Part shown: positions 19,026 through 28,468 of the stretch, piece after piece | Layout: each line of letters opens with the position of its first letter | Numbering within the stretch: position 1 is the first letter of the stretch | DNA from: Methylobacterium oryzihabitans | Lineage (GTDB): Bacteria; Pseudomonadota; Alphaproteobacteria; Rhizobiales; Beijerinckiaceae | Reading direction: 5' to 3' | DNA length: 64,000 nt | Assembly: GCF_004004555.2 (NCBI RefSeq) | Contig: NZ_SACP01000001.1 | Span: forward strand, 186,001 to 250,000 | Notes under the pieces: generated by a model | What the model was told of the DNA's origin: nothing | The model's input: only the letters and a program-made list of their open reading frames with translations | Database searches by the model: none | Made by a program: the position numbers and the translations under genes

Positions 19026-21026
19026 TCAGACCTGTCCCGCCAGCAGCGCCGTGCGCCGGTCCTCGGACCGGACGACGGTGTCGGCCGGGATGTGGTAGTC
19101 GCGGTCGTAGTTGAAGGTGTGGAGGATCGTCACCGCGAGCATCGCCACGAACGACAGCGCCGCGAGCCACCAGATGTACCAGATCATCGCGAAGCCGAAG
19201 ACGACGCTCAGGCCGCCCAGGATGACGCCGGTGCCGGTGTTCCGGGGCATGTGGATCGACCGGAAGCCCGAGACCGGGCGGCTGTAGCCGCGCTTCTTCA
19301 TGTCGGACCAGGCGTCGAGGTCGTGGATGACCGGGGTGAAGGCGAAGTTGTAGTCCGGCGGCGGCGACGAGGTCGACCATTCCAGGGTGCGGCCGTGCCA
19401 CGGGTCGCCGGTCTCGTCGCGCAGGGCCTCGCGGTTGCGGATCGAGACGAAGAGCTGGACGATGAAGGACAGGATCCCGAGCAGGATCAGCCCGGCGCCG
19501 CAGGCCGCGACGACGAACCAGATCTGCAGCGAGGGATCGTCGAAATGCTGGGCGCGGCGGGTCACGCCCATCAGGCCGAGCACGTAGAGCGGCATGAACG
19601 CGACGTAGAAGCCGACGAGCCAGAACCAGAAGCTCATCTTGCCCCAGAACGGGTCGAGCCTGAAGCCGAACGCCTTCGGGAACCAGTAGTTGACGCCGGC
19701 CAGCATGCCGAACAGCACGCCGCCGATGATCACGTTGTGGAAGTGCGCGATCAGGAACAGCGAGTTGTGGAGCACGAAGTCGGCCGGGGGCACGGCGAGC
19801 AGCACGCCGGTCATGCCGCCGATGACGAAGGTCACCATGAAGCCGACGGTCCACAGCATCGGCACGTCGAAGCGGATCCGGCCGCGGTACATCGTGAACA
19901 GCCAGTTGAAGATCTTCGCCCCGGTCGGGATCGAGATGATCATCGTCGTGATCCCGAAGAACGAGTTCACGTCGGCGCCCGAGCCCATGGTGAAGAAGTG
20001 GTGCAGCCACACCAGGTAGGACAGGATGGTGATGACCACCGTGGCGTAGACCATCGAGGCGTAGCCGAACAGGCGCTTGCCGCAGAAGGTCGAGGTCACC
20101 TCCGAGAAGATGCCGAAGGCCGGCAGGATCAGGATGTAGACCTCTGGGTGGCCCCAGATCCAGATGAGGTTGAAGTACATCATCGGATTGCCGCCGAGGT
20201 CGTTGGTGAAGAAGTGCGTACCAACGTAGCGGTCGAGCGACAGCAGGGCGAGGACGGCGGTCAGGACCGGGAAGGCGGCGACGATGAGCACGTTGGTGCA
20301 CAGCGAGGTCCAGACGAAGATCGGCAGCTTCATCATCGACATGCCGGGGGCGCGCATCTTCACGATCGTGACGATGAGGTTCACGCCCGACAGCAGCGTC
20401 CCGATGCCGGCGATCTGGAGCGCCCAGATGTAGTAGTCGACCCCGACGCCGGGACTCATGTCGGCGCCCGAGAGCGGCGGGTAGGCGAGCCAGCCGGTGC
20501 GGGCGAACTCGCCGACGAACAGCGAGATCATCACGATGACCGCGCCCGAGGCGGTCATCCAGAACGAGAAGTTGTTCAGGAACGGGAAGGCGACATCGCG
20601 GGCGCCGATCTGCAGCGGCACGACGTAGTTCATCAGCCCGGTCACGAACGGCATCGCCATGAAGAAGATCATGATGACGCCGTGGGCGGTGAAGATCTGG
20701 TCGTAGTGGTGCGGCGGCAGGAAGCCCTCGTTGGCCCCGAAGGCGACCGCCTGCTGCGAGCGCATCAGCAGCGCGTCGGCGAAGCCGCGCAGCAGCATCA
20801 CCAGCGCCAGCACGACGTACATGATGCCGATCTTCTTGTGATCGACGCTGGTCATCCAGTCCCGCCACAGCGGGCCCCAGAACCGGAAGTAGGTGATCGC
20901 GGCGAGCACCGTGATGCCGCCGAGCGCCACCCCCGCGAAGGTGACCTGGAGGATCGGCTCGTGGAACGGGATCGATTCGAGCGTGAAGCGCCCGAACAGG
21001 AACTTCTGAAGGCTGTCGGAGAACAT
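19026..21026 (-). CDS. cyoB: Cytochrome o ubiquinol oxidase subunit I
   Basis: The 666-residue protein is the catalytic subunit of a haem-copper quinol oxidase that reduces O2 and pumps protons. It has about 15 hydrophobic helices. Motifs include the low-spin haem His in [14 protein letters not shown], the Cu(B)/cross-linked Tyr site [12 protein letters not shown], the His pair in [12 protein letters not shown], and [11 protein letters not shown] near the binuclear centre. The start [14 protein letters not shown] resembles CyoB N-termini; the frame stays open upstream only antisense to cyoA context. It lies 41 bases downstream of cyoA. Confidence 0.95.
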   Translation of the reverse strand: MFSDSLQKFLFGRFTLESIPFHEPILQVTFAGVALGGITVLAAITYFRFWGPLWRDWMTSVDHKKIGIMYVVLALVMLLRGFADALLMRSQQAVAFGANEGFLPPHHYDQIFTAHGVIMIFFMAMPFVTGLMNYVVPLQIGARDVAFPFLNNFSFWMTASGAVIVMISLFVGEFARTGWLAYPPLSGADMSPGVGVDYYIWALQIAGIGTLLSGVNLIVTIVKMRAPGMSMMKLPIFVWTSLCTNVLIVAAFPVLTAVLALLSLDRYVGTHFFTNDLGGNPMMYFNLIWIWGHPEVYILILPAFGIFSEVTSTFCGKRLFGYASMVYATVVITILSYLVWLHHFFTMGSGADVNSFFGITTMIISIPTGAKIFNWLFTMYRGRIRFDVPMLWTVGFMVTFVIGGMTGVLLAVPPADFVLHNSLFLIAHFHNVIIGGVLFGMLAGVNYWFPKAFGFRLDPFWGKMSFWFWLVGFYVAFMPLYVLGLMGVTRRAQHFDDPSLQIWFVVAACGAGLILLGILSFIVQLFVSIRNREALRDETGDPWHGRTLEWSTSSPPPDYNFAFTPVIHDLDAWSDMKKRGYSRPVSGFRSIHMPRNTGTGVILGGLSVVFGFAMIWYIWWLAALSFVAMLAVTILHTFNYDRDYHIPADTVVRSEDRRTALLAGQV

Positions 21027-21067
21027 GGAACCCTCGTTCGAGGAGTGTCCCTCGGGAAAGGATGGAA

Positions 21068-22282
21068 TCAGTTGCTGCGCTGGGCCGGGGCGACCGGGTC
21101 CTGCGGGGCCGCAGGTCCGTCGCCGCGGTCCGGCTGCGGGTCGGAGCCGCGCACGGCCGGGTTCTTCCCGTCGGGCTTCATGCCCTCGGGCTGGACCTGA
21201 CCGCGGGGCGGCCGGTGCGAGGCCGGGGTGGTGGCGCCCGGCGGCTCGTGGCCCTCGCGGACGTGACGGTTGTCGTACTGGAGCTTCTCGCGGTTCTCGT
21301 GGCTCTCGGGGCCGGCGCCGCCGGCGGCGTCGATGCGCATCATCTCGTTCATGCACATCTTGCCCGGCACCGCGCACATGTTGACGATCAGGCCGTAGAG
21401 CCCGTCGGCGACCGACTTGTAGTAGGTCACCGGCACCTGCTCGCTCGGCTTCTCGAGGTCGAGATAGGCCTCGCGGCTGAGGTCCTTGCCCTCGGCCTTG
21501 GTCTTGGCGACCCACTGGTCGAACTCGCCGCCCTGAAGGCCGAGGAAGCGGAAGGTCATGCGCGAGAAGCCGCTGCCGCTGTAGTGCGACGACAGCCCGT
21601 TGTAGTCGCCGGGCTTGTTGATGACCGCGTGGAGCTTGGTCTCCATGCCGGGCATCGCGTAGATCATGCCGGCCAGCGCCGGGACGTAGAAGGCGTTCAT
21701 CACCGAGGAGGCGGTGATCTTGAACTCGATCGGCCGGTCGACCGGGGCGGCCATCTCGTTGACGGTGGCGACGCCGTATTCGGGGTAGAAGAACAGCCAT
21801 TTCCAGTCGAGGGCGACGACCTGGACGGTGAGGGGCTTGACCCCCTCCGGCACCGGGCGCCCGGCCTCGATGCGCTGGAGCGGCCGGAACGGGTCGAGGA
21901 CGTGGGTGCTGATCCAGGTCAGCGCGCCGAGCGCGATGATGATGATGAGCGGCGCGGTCCAGATCACGACCTCGAGCTGGGTCGAGTGGTGCCAGTCCGG
22001 GTCGTAGACCGCCTCCTTGTTGCTCTCCCGGTAGCGCCAGGCGAAGACCAGGGTCAGGGCGATGACCGGCACGATGATGAGCAGCATCAGGCCGGTCGAG
22101 GCGAGGATCAGGTTGCGCTGCTGCACGGCCACGTCGCCGGAGGGCTGCATGACGACGAGGTTGCAGCCGGCGAGCATCGCCGCGAGGGGAACGAGCGCGA
22201 GGCCCCGCGCGAGGCGGCCCGTCAGGCTGCGCGGGCGGGGCGGGGCGTGGAGGGAGTGGGCCAAGGGAGCTGACCTGTTCAA
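21068..22282 (-). CDS. cyoA: Cytochrome o ubiquinol oxidase subunit II
   Basis: The 404-residue lipoprotein has an N-terminal segment ending in the lipobox LAGC, two transmembrane helices, and a periplasmic cupredoxin domain ([22 protein letters not shown], then [15 protein letters not shown]). The Cu(A) ligand pattern of cytochrome c oxidases is absent, as expected for a quinol oxidase. Escherichia coli CyoA is about 315 residues; here an extra tail of roughly 80 residues, rich in Pro, Gly and charged residues, follows [18 protein letters not shown]. The function of the tail is unknown. Confidence 0.93.
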   Translation of the reverse strand: MNRSAPLAHSLHAPPRPRSLTGRLARGLALVPLAAMLAGCNLVVMQPSGDVAVQQRNLILASTGLMLLIIVPVIALTLVFAWRYRESNKEAVYDPDWHHSTQLEVVIWTAPLIIIIALGALTWISTHVLDPFRPLQRIEAGRPVPEGVKPLTVQVVALDWKWLFFYPEYGVATVNEMAAPVDRPIEFKITASSVMNAFYVPALAGMIYAMPGMETKLHAVINKPGDYNGLSSHYSGSGFSRMTFRFLGLQGGEFDQWVAKTKAEGKDLSREAYLDLEKPSEQVPVTYYKSVADGLYGLIVNMCAVPGKMCMNEMMRIDAAGGAGPESHENREKLQYDNRHVREGHEPPGATTPASHRPPRGQVQPEGMKPDGKNPAVRGSDPQPDRGDGPAAPQDPVAPAQRSN

Positions 22283-22321
22283 AGGTGCCGGCGCGGTCGG
22301 CGCGGCCGGGAAGTCTGCCGG

Positions 22322-22377
22322 GCGGCCCCGCGGGAGGGGCCGCGGAGCGATCGGGACGGGCGGGGCGGCGCCCCGCC
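22322..22377 (-). terminator. Two GC-rich hairpins between MFS gene and cyoA
   Basis: GCGGCCCC (22322-22329) pairs with GGGGCCGC (22336-22343), and GGCGGGGC (22359-22366) pairs with GCCCCGCC (22370-22377) around a 3-base loop. They lie in the 112-base gap between the MFS stop and the cyoA start. No U-tract follows, so they may be weak terminators, RNA-stability elements or attenuators that set the ratio of transporter to oxidase. Confidence 0.4.
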
Positions 22378-22394
22378 GGGAGCCTCGCGGCCGC

Positions 22395-23732
22395 TCACAT
22401 CTGCCGCATCTCGGACCGGTCGATCAGCAGCGCCGCGATGGTGCAGACCGCCCCCGACAGAAGGTAGAGGCCGACGCAGGCGAGCCCGTACTCCGCCGAC
22501 AGGCTGAGCGCGACGAGCGGCGCGAAGCCGGCGCCGAACAGCCAGGCGAGGTCGGAGGTGAGCGCCGCGCCGGTGTAGCGGTAGCGCGCGCCGAGCCGCG
22601 AGGTCACCGCGCCGGCGGTCTGGCCGTAGGACAGGCCGAGCAGCGCGAAGCCGGTCGTGACGTACATGGTCTGGCCGATCGCGCTCTCGCCGAAGATCAG
22701 CGGCGCGAGCGTGCTGGCGAGGGCGAACAGCCCGATCAGGCCGGCGCTGATGAGCAGCGCCTTGCGGCGGCCGATCTGGTCGGCGATCAGCCCCGAGGCC
22801 GCGATGGCGCCGGCGCACACGATCGCGCCGGAGAACTGCACCATCATGAACTCGCCGGCCGAGCGGCTGGTGAACAGGGTGATCCAGCTGATCGGGAAGA
22901 TCGTCACGAGGTGGAACAGCGCGAAGCTCGCCAGCGGCACGAAGGCGCCGAGCAGCACGTCCTTGGCGTGGTGGCGCAGCAGCTCGGAGACCGGCACCGG
23001 CTCCAGCTTGCCCTGCTCCATCAGGCGCACGAACTCGTCGGTGGCGACGAGGCGCAGCCGCGCGAACAAGGCCACGACGTTGATCGTGAAGGCGCAGTAG
23101 AACGGGAAGCGCCAGCCCCAGGCGAGGAACTCCTCCTCCGACAGGTTGACGACGAAGAACGAGAACAGCGCGCTCGCCAGCATGAAGCCGAACGGGGCCC
23201 CGAGCTGCGGGATCATCGCGTACCAGCCGCGCCGCTCGCGCGGGGCGTTGAGGGCGAGCAGCGAGGCCAGCCCGTCCCAGGCGCCGCCGAGGGCGAGGCC
23301 CTGGCCGATCCGCAGGGCGGCCAGGATGTAGACCGCCGAGATGCCGATCTGGTTGTAACCGGGCAGGAAGCCGATGACCGCGGTCGAGAACCCGAGCAGG
23401 AACAGCGCGATGGTCAGCTTGACCCCGCGGCCGTGCCGGCGGCCGATCTCCATGAAGATCGCGGTGCCGATCGGCCGGGCCGCGAAGGCCAGCGCGAAGG
23501 TGGCGAAGGAGTACAGCATCGCGGTCAGCGGGCTGGACGCGAAGGGGAAGAACACCTTCGGGAACACCAGCGCGGCGCCGATGCCGAAGACGAAGAAGTC
23601 GAAGTATTCCGACGCCCGCCCGATCACCACGCCGGCCGCGATCTCGTTGGGATTGACCTTGTGGTCGGTCGAGACCAGGCGGGCGTCGCGCTCGAGGGCG
23701 CTGGACGAGGACGCGGATGTGGCGGGAGGCAT
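22395..23732 (-). CDS. MFS transporter (metabolite:H+ symporter type)
   Basis: The 445-residue protein has about 12 hydrophobic helices and the MFS loop motif as GRRHGRG between helices 2 and 3, with a second copy GRRKALL in the middle. Other features are ARPIGTAIFMEIG and LALGGAWDGLASLLALNAP, typical of the ProP/ShiA-like metabolite:H+ symporter branch. It precedes cyoA on the same strand. Such a transporter next to cyo operons is familiar to me from other alphaproteobacteria, but the substrate is unknown. ATG 23732 follows GGGAGG-poor sequence, but the next residues MPPATSASSSS look like a normal cytosolic N-terminus. Confidence 0.85.
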   Translation of the reverse strand: MPPATSASSSSALERDARLVSTDHKVNPNEIAAGVVIGRASEYFDFFVFGIGAALVFPKVFFPFASSPLTAMLYSFATFALAFAARPIGTAIFMEIGRRHGRGVKLTIALFLLGFSTAVIGFLPGYNQIGISAVYILAALRIGQGLALGGAWDGLASLLALNAPRERRGWYAMIPQLGAPFGFMLASALFSFFVVNLSEEEFLAWGWRFPFYCAFTINVVALFARLRLVATDEFVRLMEQGKLEPVPVSELLRHHAKDVLLGAFVPLASFALFHLVTIFPISWITLFTSRSAGEFMMVQFSGAIVCAGAIAASGLIADQIGRRKALLISAGLIGLFALASTLAPLIFGESAIGQTMYVTTGFALLGLSYGQTAGAVTSRLGARYRYTGAALTSDLAWLFGAGFAPLVALSLSAEYGLACVGLYLLSGAVCTIAALLIDRSEMRQM

Positions 23733-24060
23733 CGTGGGCACCCCGAAGTGCGGCGGCGAATGGAGTTTGGTGCCGTCTGCTGCGGCGCCGCGAGGGGTAG
23801 CCGAATTGCTAACCCTCGGCAAACGGGTTTTCGTGCGGCATCCGGCTGCTGCGTCAAACCATGCAATATCTTGCACAAGTTCCCCGAGGACTGCTGTGTT
23901 GTGGGCGAGGCAAAGTACCGCCGCGCATTCAGCACTGTCGGCGGTGGTCGTTCGGGCCGGCGTTGCCATGCGGGGAAGACATGCGCCGGCCCCGCTTCCG
24001 GCTGAGACACGACGCAGCACCCGGGACCGCGGTCGCGGCGGCCGGGTCAGGAGCACGACG
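23733..24060. promoter_or_regulatory. Divergent intergenic region with a TGCAA-N4-TTGCA dyad
   Basis: This 328-base gap separates the divergent MFS-cyo unit and the GNAT gene; I see no gene in it. A perfect dyad TGCAATATCTTGCA sits at 23862-23875, about 130 bases upstream of the MFS start, in a locally AT-richer stretch. It resembles an operator for a dimeric regulator, but I cannot assign one. A TTGACG-like -35 for the minus strand lies at 23852-23857 without a convincing -10. Confidence 0.35.
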
Positions 24061-24591
24061 ATGCCGAACCCCCTCCTCCGCCCCGGCACGGCCGCGGACA
24101 TCCCGGCGGTCGCCCGCATCTACGCCCACGCGGTCGTCACCGGCCGGGCCTCGTTCGAGACCGAGCCGCCGGGCGAGGACGAGATGGCCCGCCGCCGCGC
24201 GGCCCTCGTCGCCGGCGGACATCCCTACCTCGTCGCCGAGGTGGAGGGCCGGGTGCTCGGCTACGCCTATGCCGGGCCCTACCGGCCCCGCCCGGCCTAC
24301 CGGTTCACGGTCGAGGATTCGGTCTATGTCGACCCGGCCGCGACCGGCCGCGGCCTCGGCCGCCGGCTGCTCGGGGCGGTGATCGCCGCCGCGGCCCGGG
24401 CGGGCCACCGGCAGATGATCGCGGTGATCGGCGATTCCGGCAATGCCGCCTCGATCGGCCTGCACGCCGCCCTCGGCTTCGCGCCCGCCGGGGTGCTGCG
24501 CGCGGTCGGCTGGAAGCACGGCACCTGGCTCGACACCGTGCTGATGCAGCGGGCGCTCGGCCCGGGCGACGGCACGCCGCCGGAGCGCTGA
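24061..24591 (+). CDS. GNAT N-acetyltransferase (phosphinothricin acetyltransferase-like)
   Basis: The 176-residue protein has the GNAT acetyl-CoA site as VYVDPAATGRGLGRRLL (pattern Q/RxxGxG/A). The N-terminal part, RPGTAADIPAVARIYAHAV, GRASFETEPP and later GYAYAGPYRPRPAYRFTVEDSVYV, closely resembles the Pat/Bar and methionine sulfoximine acetyltransferase subfamily, which acetylates amino-acid analogues. The C-terminal HAALGFAPAGVLRAVGWKHG is also typical. Natural substrates are probably toxic amino acids such as methionine sulfoximine; this is family inference. Confidence 0.85.
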   Translation: MPNPLLRPGTAADIPAVARIYAHAVVTGRASFETEPPGEDEMARRRAALVAGGHPYLVAEVEGRVLGYAYAGPYRPRPAYRFTVEDSVYVDPAATGRGLGRRLLGAVIAAAARAGHRQMIAVIGDSGNAASIGLHAALGFAPAGVLRAVGWKHGTWLDTVLMQRALGPGDGTPPER

Positions 24592-24607
24592 CGACGCTTA
24601 CCCGTCA

Positions 24608-24639
24608 TTAACCGCGTTCGTTCTAGCTCTCTTAACCAT
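24608..24639 (+). promoter_or_regulatory. Paired TTAACC boxes, CtrA half-site-like
   Basis: TTAACC at 24608-24613 and TTAACCAT at 24632-24639 lie 24 bases apart, 50-80 bases upstream of the GTG of the outer-membrane barrel gene. TTAACCAT matches a half-site type described for the cell-cycle regulator CtrA in Caulobacter. The spacing is not that of a classic full site (TTAA-N7-TTAA), so the assignment is tentative. Confidence 0.3.
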
Positions 24640-24689
24640 GAGGCGGCGGTCGTTCCCCGGGCGGGTCCGATCGGGGGGAGCACGGTCCC

Positions 24690-26303
24690 GTGACGGACGA
24701 GCGGCCACAGGAGCGGCGCCAGAGGCGACCGGGAGCCGGAGCGGGCCGCGGGCGCCTGCCGGCGGCCGTCCTCGCCCTCGCCGTCGCGGCCGGCGCCGCC
24801 CGGGCCCAGACCGCCGATGGCGGCTCGGCGCTCCGTCTCGGCCTTCCGTCCGCGACCACGTCCGCCCAGCGCAACACCGCCCCTGGCGCGCAGGGCACCA
24901 CCCCGACCGCTCCGGGCAGGGCCTCCGGCGCACCGGGCGCCCTTCCGGCGGCCGGGACGCCCTCCGTGGCCGGGACGCCGTCCGGGAGCCGTCCGCGCAC
25001 CCCGCCGCAGCGGCGCACGCGCCCGCCCACCACGGCGATCATCCGGGCGGTGACGCAGGTGCCGGCCGAGAGCGCGGCCCTGCGCACCATCGTGCAGGTG
25101 CCGGTCTCCGGCCTGCCCGACATCGTCGCCTCCGGGGCGCCGCTGCTGCGCCGCCGGATCGACCCCCTCGATCCCTACGGCCCGGTCGGGATCCGGGTCG
25201 GCAACGTCGTGCTGTACCCGGCCCTGCAGCAGAGCGTCGGCTACGACACCAACCCGGACCGCGCGGCCACGGCGCGCTCCTCGGTGGCGTTCCGCACCGA
25301 CGGCGAGCTGCGCGTGCTCAGCGACTGGCCGGTCCACCAGCTCGCGGGCGAGATGCGCATCGGCTATCTCGACTATCCCGACAACAAGGCGGCCAACCGC
25401 CCGGACGGCGACGGCTCCCTGCGGCTGCGGATCGACGCCGCCCGCGACACCCGGTTCGAGGTCGAGGGCCGCTACCTCATCACCACCCAGCGCACCGGCA
25501 GCCCGGACCTCAACACCGCGGTGCGCGAGCGCCCCCTCGTGGCGGCCTATGGCGGCACGGTCGGGGTGGTGCAGGACTTCAACCGGCTCCAGGTCTCGCT
25601 GCGCGGCCTCGTCGACCGCCAGACCTACGAGGACGCGGTGCAGCTCAACGGGGTGGTGGTGCCCCAGAGCGACCGCAACGCCAACCAGTACGGCCTGCGC
25701 CTGCGCACCGGCTACGAGCTGCGCCCCGGCCTGACGCCGTTCGTCGACGTGCTGCTCGACACCCGCATCCACGATCGCGCGGTGGATTTCTCCGGCTTCC
25801 GGCGCGATTCGGACGGCATCACCGCCCGGCTCGGCACGACCTTCCGGGTCAGCGAGCTGCTCAGCGGCGAGGTCTCCGGCGGCGTGCTGAGCCGCTCCTA
25901 CGTCGATCCGCGCCTGCGCACGCTGACCGGGCCGGTGGTCGACGGGGCGGTGATCTGGGCCGCGACGGCCCTGACCTCGCTGCGGGTCGGTGCCTCGACC
26001 GGGGTCGCCGAGACCATCGTGCCGGGGGCGAGCGGCATCCTCAACCGCACCGCGGTCGCCGAGGTGACCCACGACCTGCGCCGCAACCTGCGCCTGAGCC
26101 TCGTCGGGCTCGCCTACGAGAACGAGTACCAGGGCGTGTCGATCCTCGAACGCGGCTACTCGGCCGGCCTGCGCCTCGACTACCGCCTCAACCGCTGGCT
26201 CGGTCTGCGCGCGAGCTACACCCACGAGCGGCTGAAGAGCACCGCCTCGTTCTCGAACTTCGTCTCCGACACGTTCCTGGTCGGCGTGCGGGTCAATCCC
26301 TGA
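24690..26303 (+). CDS. Outer-membrane beta-barrel protein (BBP2-like)
   Basis: The 537-residue protein has a long charged N-terminus followed by a signal-like hydrophobic stretch (RLPAAVLALAVAAGAARAQ). A low-complexity Ala/Pro/Gly/Thr region of about 80 residues follows, then a barrel domain beginning near LYPALQQSVGYDTNPDRA and ending in the amphipathic strand FVSDTFLVGVRVNP. The GYDTNP motif and alternating strands match the BBP2_2 outer-membrane family, often linked to exopolysaccharide secretion loci. GTG 24690 has GGGGGGAG about 9 bases upstream. No export or glycosyltransferase genes adjoin it, so its role is open. Confidence 0.72.
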   Translation: MTDERPQERRQRRPGAGAGRGRLPAAVLALAVAAGAARAQTADGGSALRLGLPSATTSAQRNTAPGAQGTTPTAPGRASGAPGALPAAGTPSVAGTPSGSRPRTPPQRRTRPPTTAIIRAVTQVPAESAALRTIVQVPVSGLPDIVASGAPLLRRRIDPLDPYGPVGIRVGNVVLYPALQQSVGYDTNPDRAATARSSVAFRTDGELRVLSDWPVHQLAGEMRIGYLDYPDNKAANRPDGDGSLRLRIDAARDTRFEVEGRYLITTQRTGSPDLNTAVRERPLVAAYGGTVGVVQDFNRLQVSLRGLVDRQTYEDAVQLNGVVVPQSDRNANQYGLRLRTGYELRPGLTPFVDVLLDTRIHDRAVDFSGFRRDSDGITARLGTTFRVSELLSGEVSGGVLSRSYVDPRLRTLTGPVVDGAVIWAATALTSLRVGASTGVAETIVPGASGILNRTAVAEVTHDLRRNLRLSLVGLAYENEYQGVSILERGYSAGLRLDYRLNRWLGLRASYTHERLKSTASFSNFVSDTFLVGVRVNP

Positions 26304-26377
26304 CCCGTCCGAGGCCGGGAGGCCCTGGACACGGCGCGGCGCCCGTCGTCTTCTGACGGAAAGACGAAGGGGGCTCC

Positions 26378-27799
26378 ATGCGCAGGGTGACGAGTTTCGG
26401 GATCGCGGCAGCATGGCTGGCGGTGGTCCCGTCCTGGGCCCAGACCGGCCCGAACCTGACCGCGCTCAAGGGGCTGGCGCCGGTCAGCGCGCTGGCGCGC
26501 ACGCCGGAGGGGCGGGCGGCGCTCGCCGCCAACCTCGCGGTGACCGGCGGCATCCAGTCCGGCGCAGCGGGCCAGCCGCTGCTGCTGCCGCTCGCCGAGC
26601 AGCGCCAGCTCGCCCTGCGCGACTGCTTCATCACCGACGGCAACGCCGCCGAACTCGCCGACGGGCTCGGCGCGCGGCTCGGCGGGATCTACCAGGGCAA
26701 GGCGCGCTACGCCGACTACAAGACCTTCACCAGCGTCGCGCCCTCGGTCGCCGACCTCCTCGGCTACACCAACAACATCACCAAGTCGGATTCCAACGCC
26801 GGCAAGTTCTTCTTCGCCAACGCGACCACCAACGGCAAGGCGCCGGTCTCCGAGGCCGCGGCCGCGATCCTGGCCGCGCAGGGCGGCACGCCGGACGTGT
26901 TCGGCCGCGCCTACGACCGCCCGGCCGGCAGCCAGGGCGCCGACGCCTACGGCAACTCGCGCCCGTTCCAGACCCTGCCGCAGCTCCACGCCTACCGGGG
27001 CCTCGACTATTTCGGCCGGCAGTCGCACAGCCTCGACTGGCTGCACGGGCCGAACCAGGATCTCACCGACAGCCCGTCCTACCCGAGCGGCCACACCACC
27101 TACGGCTACACCGAGTCGCTCGTCCTCGCGATCCTGGTGCCGGAGCGCTACCAGCAGATGATCGCCCGCGCCGCCGAGTACGGCAACAACCGCATCGTCG
27201 TCGGCGCGCACTACGCCATGGACGTGCTCGGCGGGCGCACCGTCGCCCTGCACGCGGTCGCCCACCTGCTCGCCAACGACCCGGCCTATGTCGGGCAGGT
27301 GCGCAAGAACCCGGCGGTGCTCGACCCGATGAGCACCAGCGCCAGCGACCCGGTGGCGATCACCGACTACCGCGCCGCCGTCGCGGCCGCCCGCGCCGAC
27401 CTGCAGGCCGTCCTGCGCGACGGCTGCGGCGACACGCTCGCGGCCTGCGCGGGCACCGACGACGGCCGCTTCCGCGACCCCGCCGCCAACAAGGCGCTCT
27501 ACGACGCCACCCAGACCTACGGCCTGCCGGTGGTCCATCCCGAGCGAGCGGGTACGACCGAGGATGTCGGCCGGATCGCCCCGGAGGCCGGCCACCTGCT
27601 CACCGCGGCGTTCCCGGCGCTGAGCCTCGACGAGGCCAACGCGATCCTGACCCGCACCCAGGGACCCGGCGGCGGGTTCCTCGACGACGGCTCGGCCTTC
27701 GGTCTCTATTCCCGCCTGAACCTCTACGCCGCCGCCGGCGAGGCCGCGGCGCTCGCCGCCCGCAAGGGGCCGCCGGCGCAATCCTCGCTCAAGCCGTGA
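26378..27799 (+). CDS. Exported PAP2-family acid phosphatase
   Basis: The 473-residue protein has a signal peptide (VTSFGIAAAWLAVVPSWAQ) and the PAP2 phosphatase motifs in the second half: PSYPSGHTTYGY (catalytic His region) and NNRIVVGAHYAMDVLGGR (nucleophilic His). These are the C2 and C3 motifs of vanadium-haloperoxidase-like phosphatases. The first lysine/arginine motif is less clear. At 473 residues it is larger than typical PhoN-type enzymes (about 250), with an N-terminal extension of about 180 residues and a 150-residue C-terminal extension. It probably releases phosphate from esters in the periplasm. Confidence 0.8.
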   Translation: MRRVTSFGIAAAWLAVVPSWAQTGPNLTALKGLAPVSALARTPEGRAALAANLAVTGGIQSGAAGQPLLLPLAEQRQLALRDCFITDGNAAELADGLGARLGGIYQGKARYADYKTFTSVAPSVADLLGYTNNITKSDSNAGKFFFANATTNGKAPVSEAAAAILAAQGGTPDVFGRAYDRPAGSQGADAYGNSRPFQTLPQLHAYRGLDYFGRQSHSLDWLHGPNQDLTDSPSYPSGHTTYGYTESLVLAILVPERYQQMIARAAEYGNNRIVVGAHYAMDVLGGRTVALHAVAHLLANDPAYVGQVRKNPAVLDPMSTSASDPVAITDYRAAVAAARADLQAVLRDGCGDTLAACAGTDDGRFRDPAANKALYDATQTYGLPVVHPERAGTTEDVGRIAPEAGHLLTAAFPALSLDEANAILTRTQGPGGGFLDDGSAFGLYSRLNLYAAAGEAAALAARKGPPAQSSLKP

Positions 27800-27927
27800 G
27801 AGCCCCCTCGGTCCGGCAGAGCGAAGCTAAGCGGATATCGCAGAAGTGGCCCCCGTTTTTGCGACAAAAATCCGCGACAAACCAAGAATCCAAAAGCCTG
27901 GTTGACTCTAGACTTAAAGACTATGCG

Positions 27928-28102
27928 CCCCATTTCCCCACGACTGAAGTGTCAGCGGGAGGAGATCCGTGGTCCGGATGTCAGATGTGCCGCGAAGCAG
28001 CTCCATATGTCAGCACTGTCGCCGGGTATAGACGCTTCGCGACTTCTTGTGCTGGATCCCGAATCGACTTTCGCTGTGTTCCAGCCGTCCGAAAAATGGG
28101 GG
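27928..28102 (+). repeat. ~172-bp long-inverted-repeat element, copy 1 (diverged)
   Basis: Its outer arms begin CCCCATTTCCCCACGACTGA and end in the approximate complement before TGGGG at 28102. It shares internal blocks with the 44.0-kb copy read on the other strand: GCGGGAGGAGATCCG, CCGCGAAGC, CAGCACTGT, and GACGCTTCGCGACTT followed by TTGTGCTGGATCCCG. The two copies are in opposite orientation. The arms here carry more substitutions than in copy 2. No coding frame spans it. Confidence 0.75.
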
Positions 28103-28140
28103 TCTTCGCGCGATCGATGCGAGGAACAGTCGCTCAAACA

Positions 28141-28253
28141 GGCTCTAGAACACTTCACGATCGCGCTGCAATCGCGAAGCTTCTCTAGGTCTCTGATCTT
28201 GCCGCATTTTCTACGACGAACCGGTATCCACTTCGTTGGTAAATGCTCTAAGC
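28141..28253 (-). repeat. Rhizobiales-type intergenic repeat (TAGAGCATTT...CGAACCGGT)
   Basis: Read on the minus strand it starts TAGAGCATTTACCAACGAAG and continues GTGGATACCGGTTCGTCG, then AAAATGCGGCAAGATCAGAG. I recognise this layout (AGCATTT, GAAGTGGATACCGGTTCG, AAAATGC) from dispersed intergenic repeats of Rhizobiales genomes. GCATTT and AAATGC at its ends form a short inverted repeat (28204-28246). Only one copy was seen in this window. Confidence 0.6.
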
Positions 28254-28468
28254 GGATGAAGCGTTGGGCCGCCAACGCAAGTTTGCTTAGGGGCCAAGCC
28301 CGGGCTGGCCTGTTCCTGAGAAGGTCTGCCGAGGGCGATAGCGTAGCCGCAGCGCTGTGGCCAGCTCGAGTGGCGCCATCACGCCCGGATCGTGACAGCG
28401 GACTGGAACCGGACGGACCAAATCTTTATATATGCCGTTACGGAATGTCCATTCCGACGCAGGGCGAG

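Larger units (their letters stand above)
27800..28468. other. Gene-poor, less GC-rich island holding two repeat families
   Basis: The 669 bases between the PAP2 gene and the TumE-like gene have visibly lower GC than the surroundings and no convincing gene. The region contains a diverged copy of the ~172-bp inverted-repeat element (27928-28102) and a Rhizobiales-type intergenic repeat (about 28141-28253), both listed separately. The final 200 bases before 28445 hold nothing I can name apart from a TATATATG stretch that may belong to the toxin-antitoxin promoter. Confidence 0.7.

Noticed and set aside
27902..28468. N-terminal extension of the TumE-like gene across the repeat island
   Set aside because: The frame runs through two repeat elements and lacks family similarity; TumE proteins are about 100 residues.
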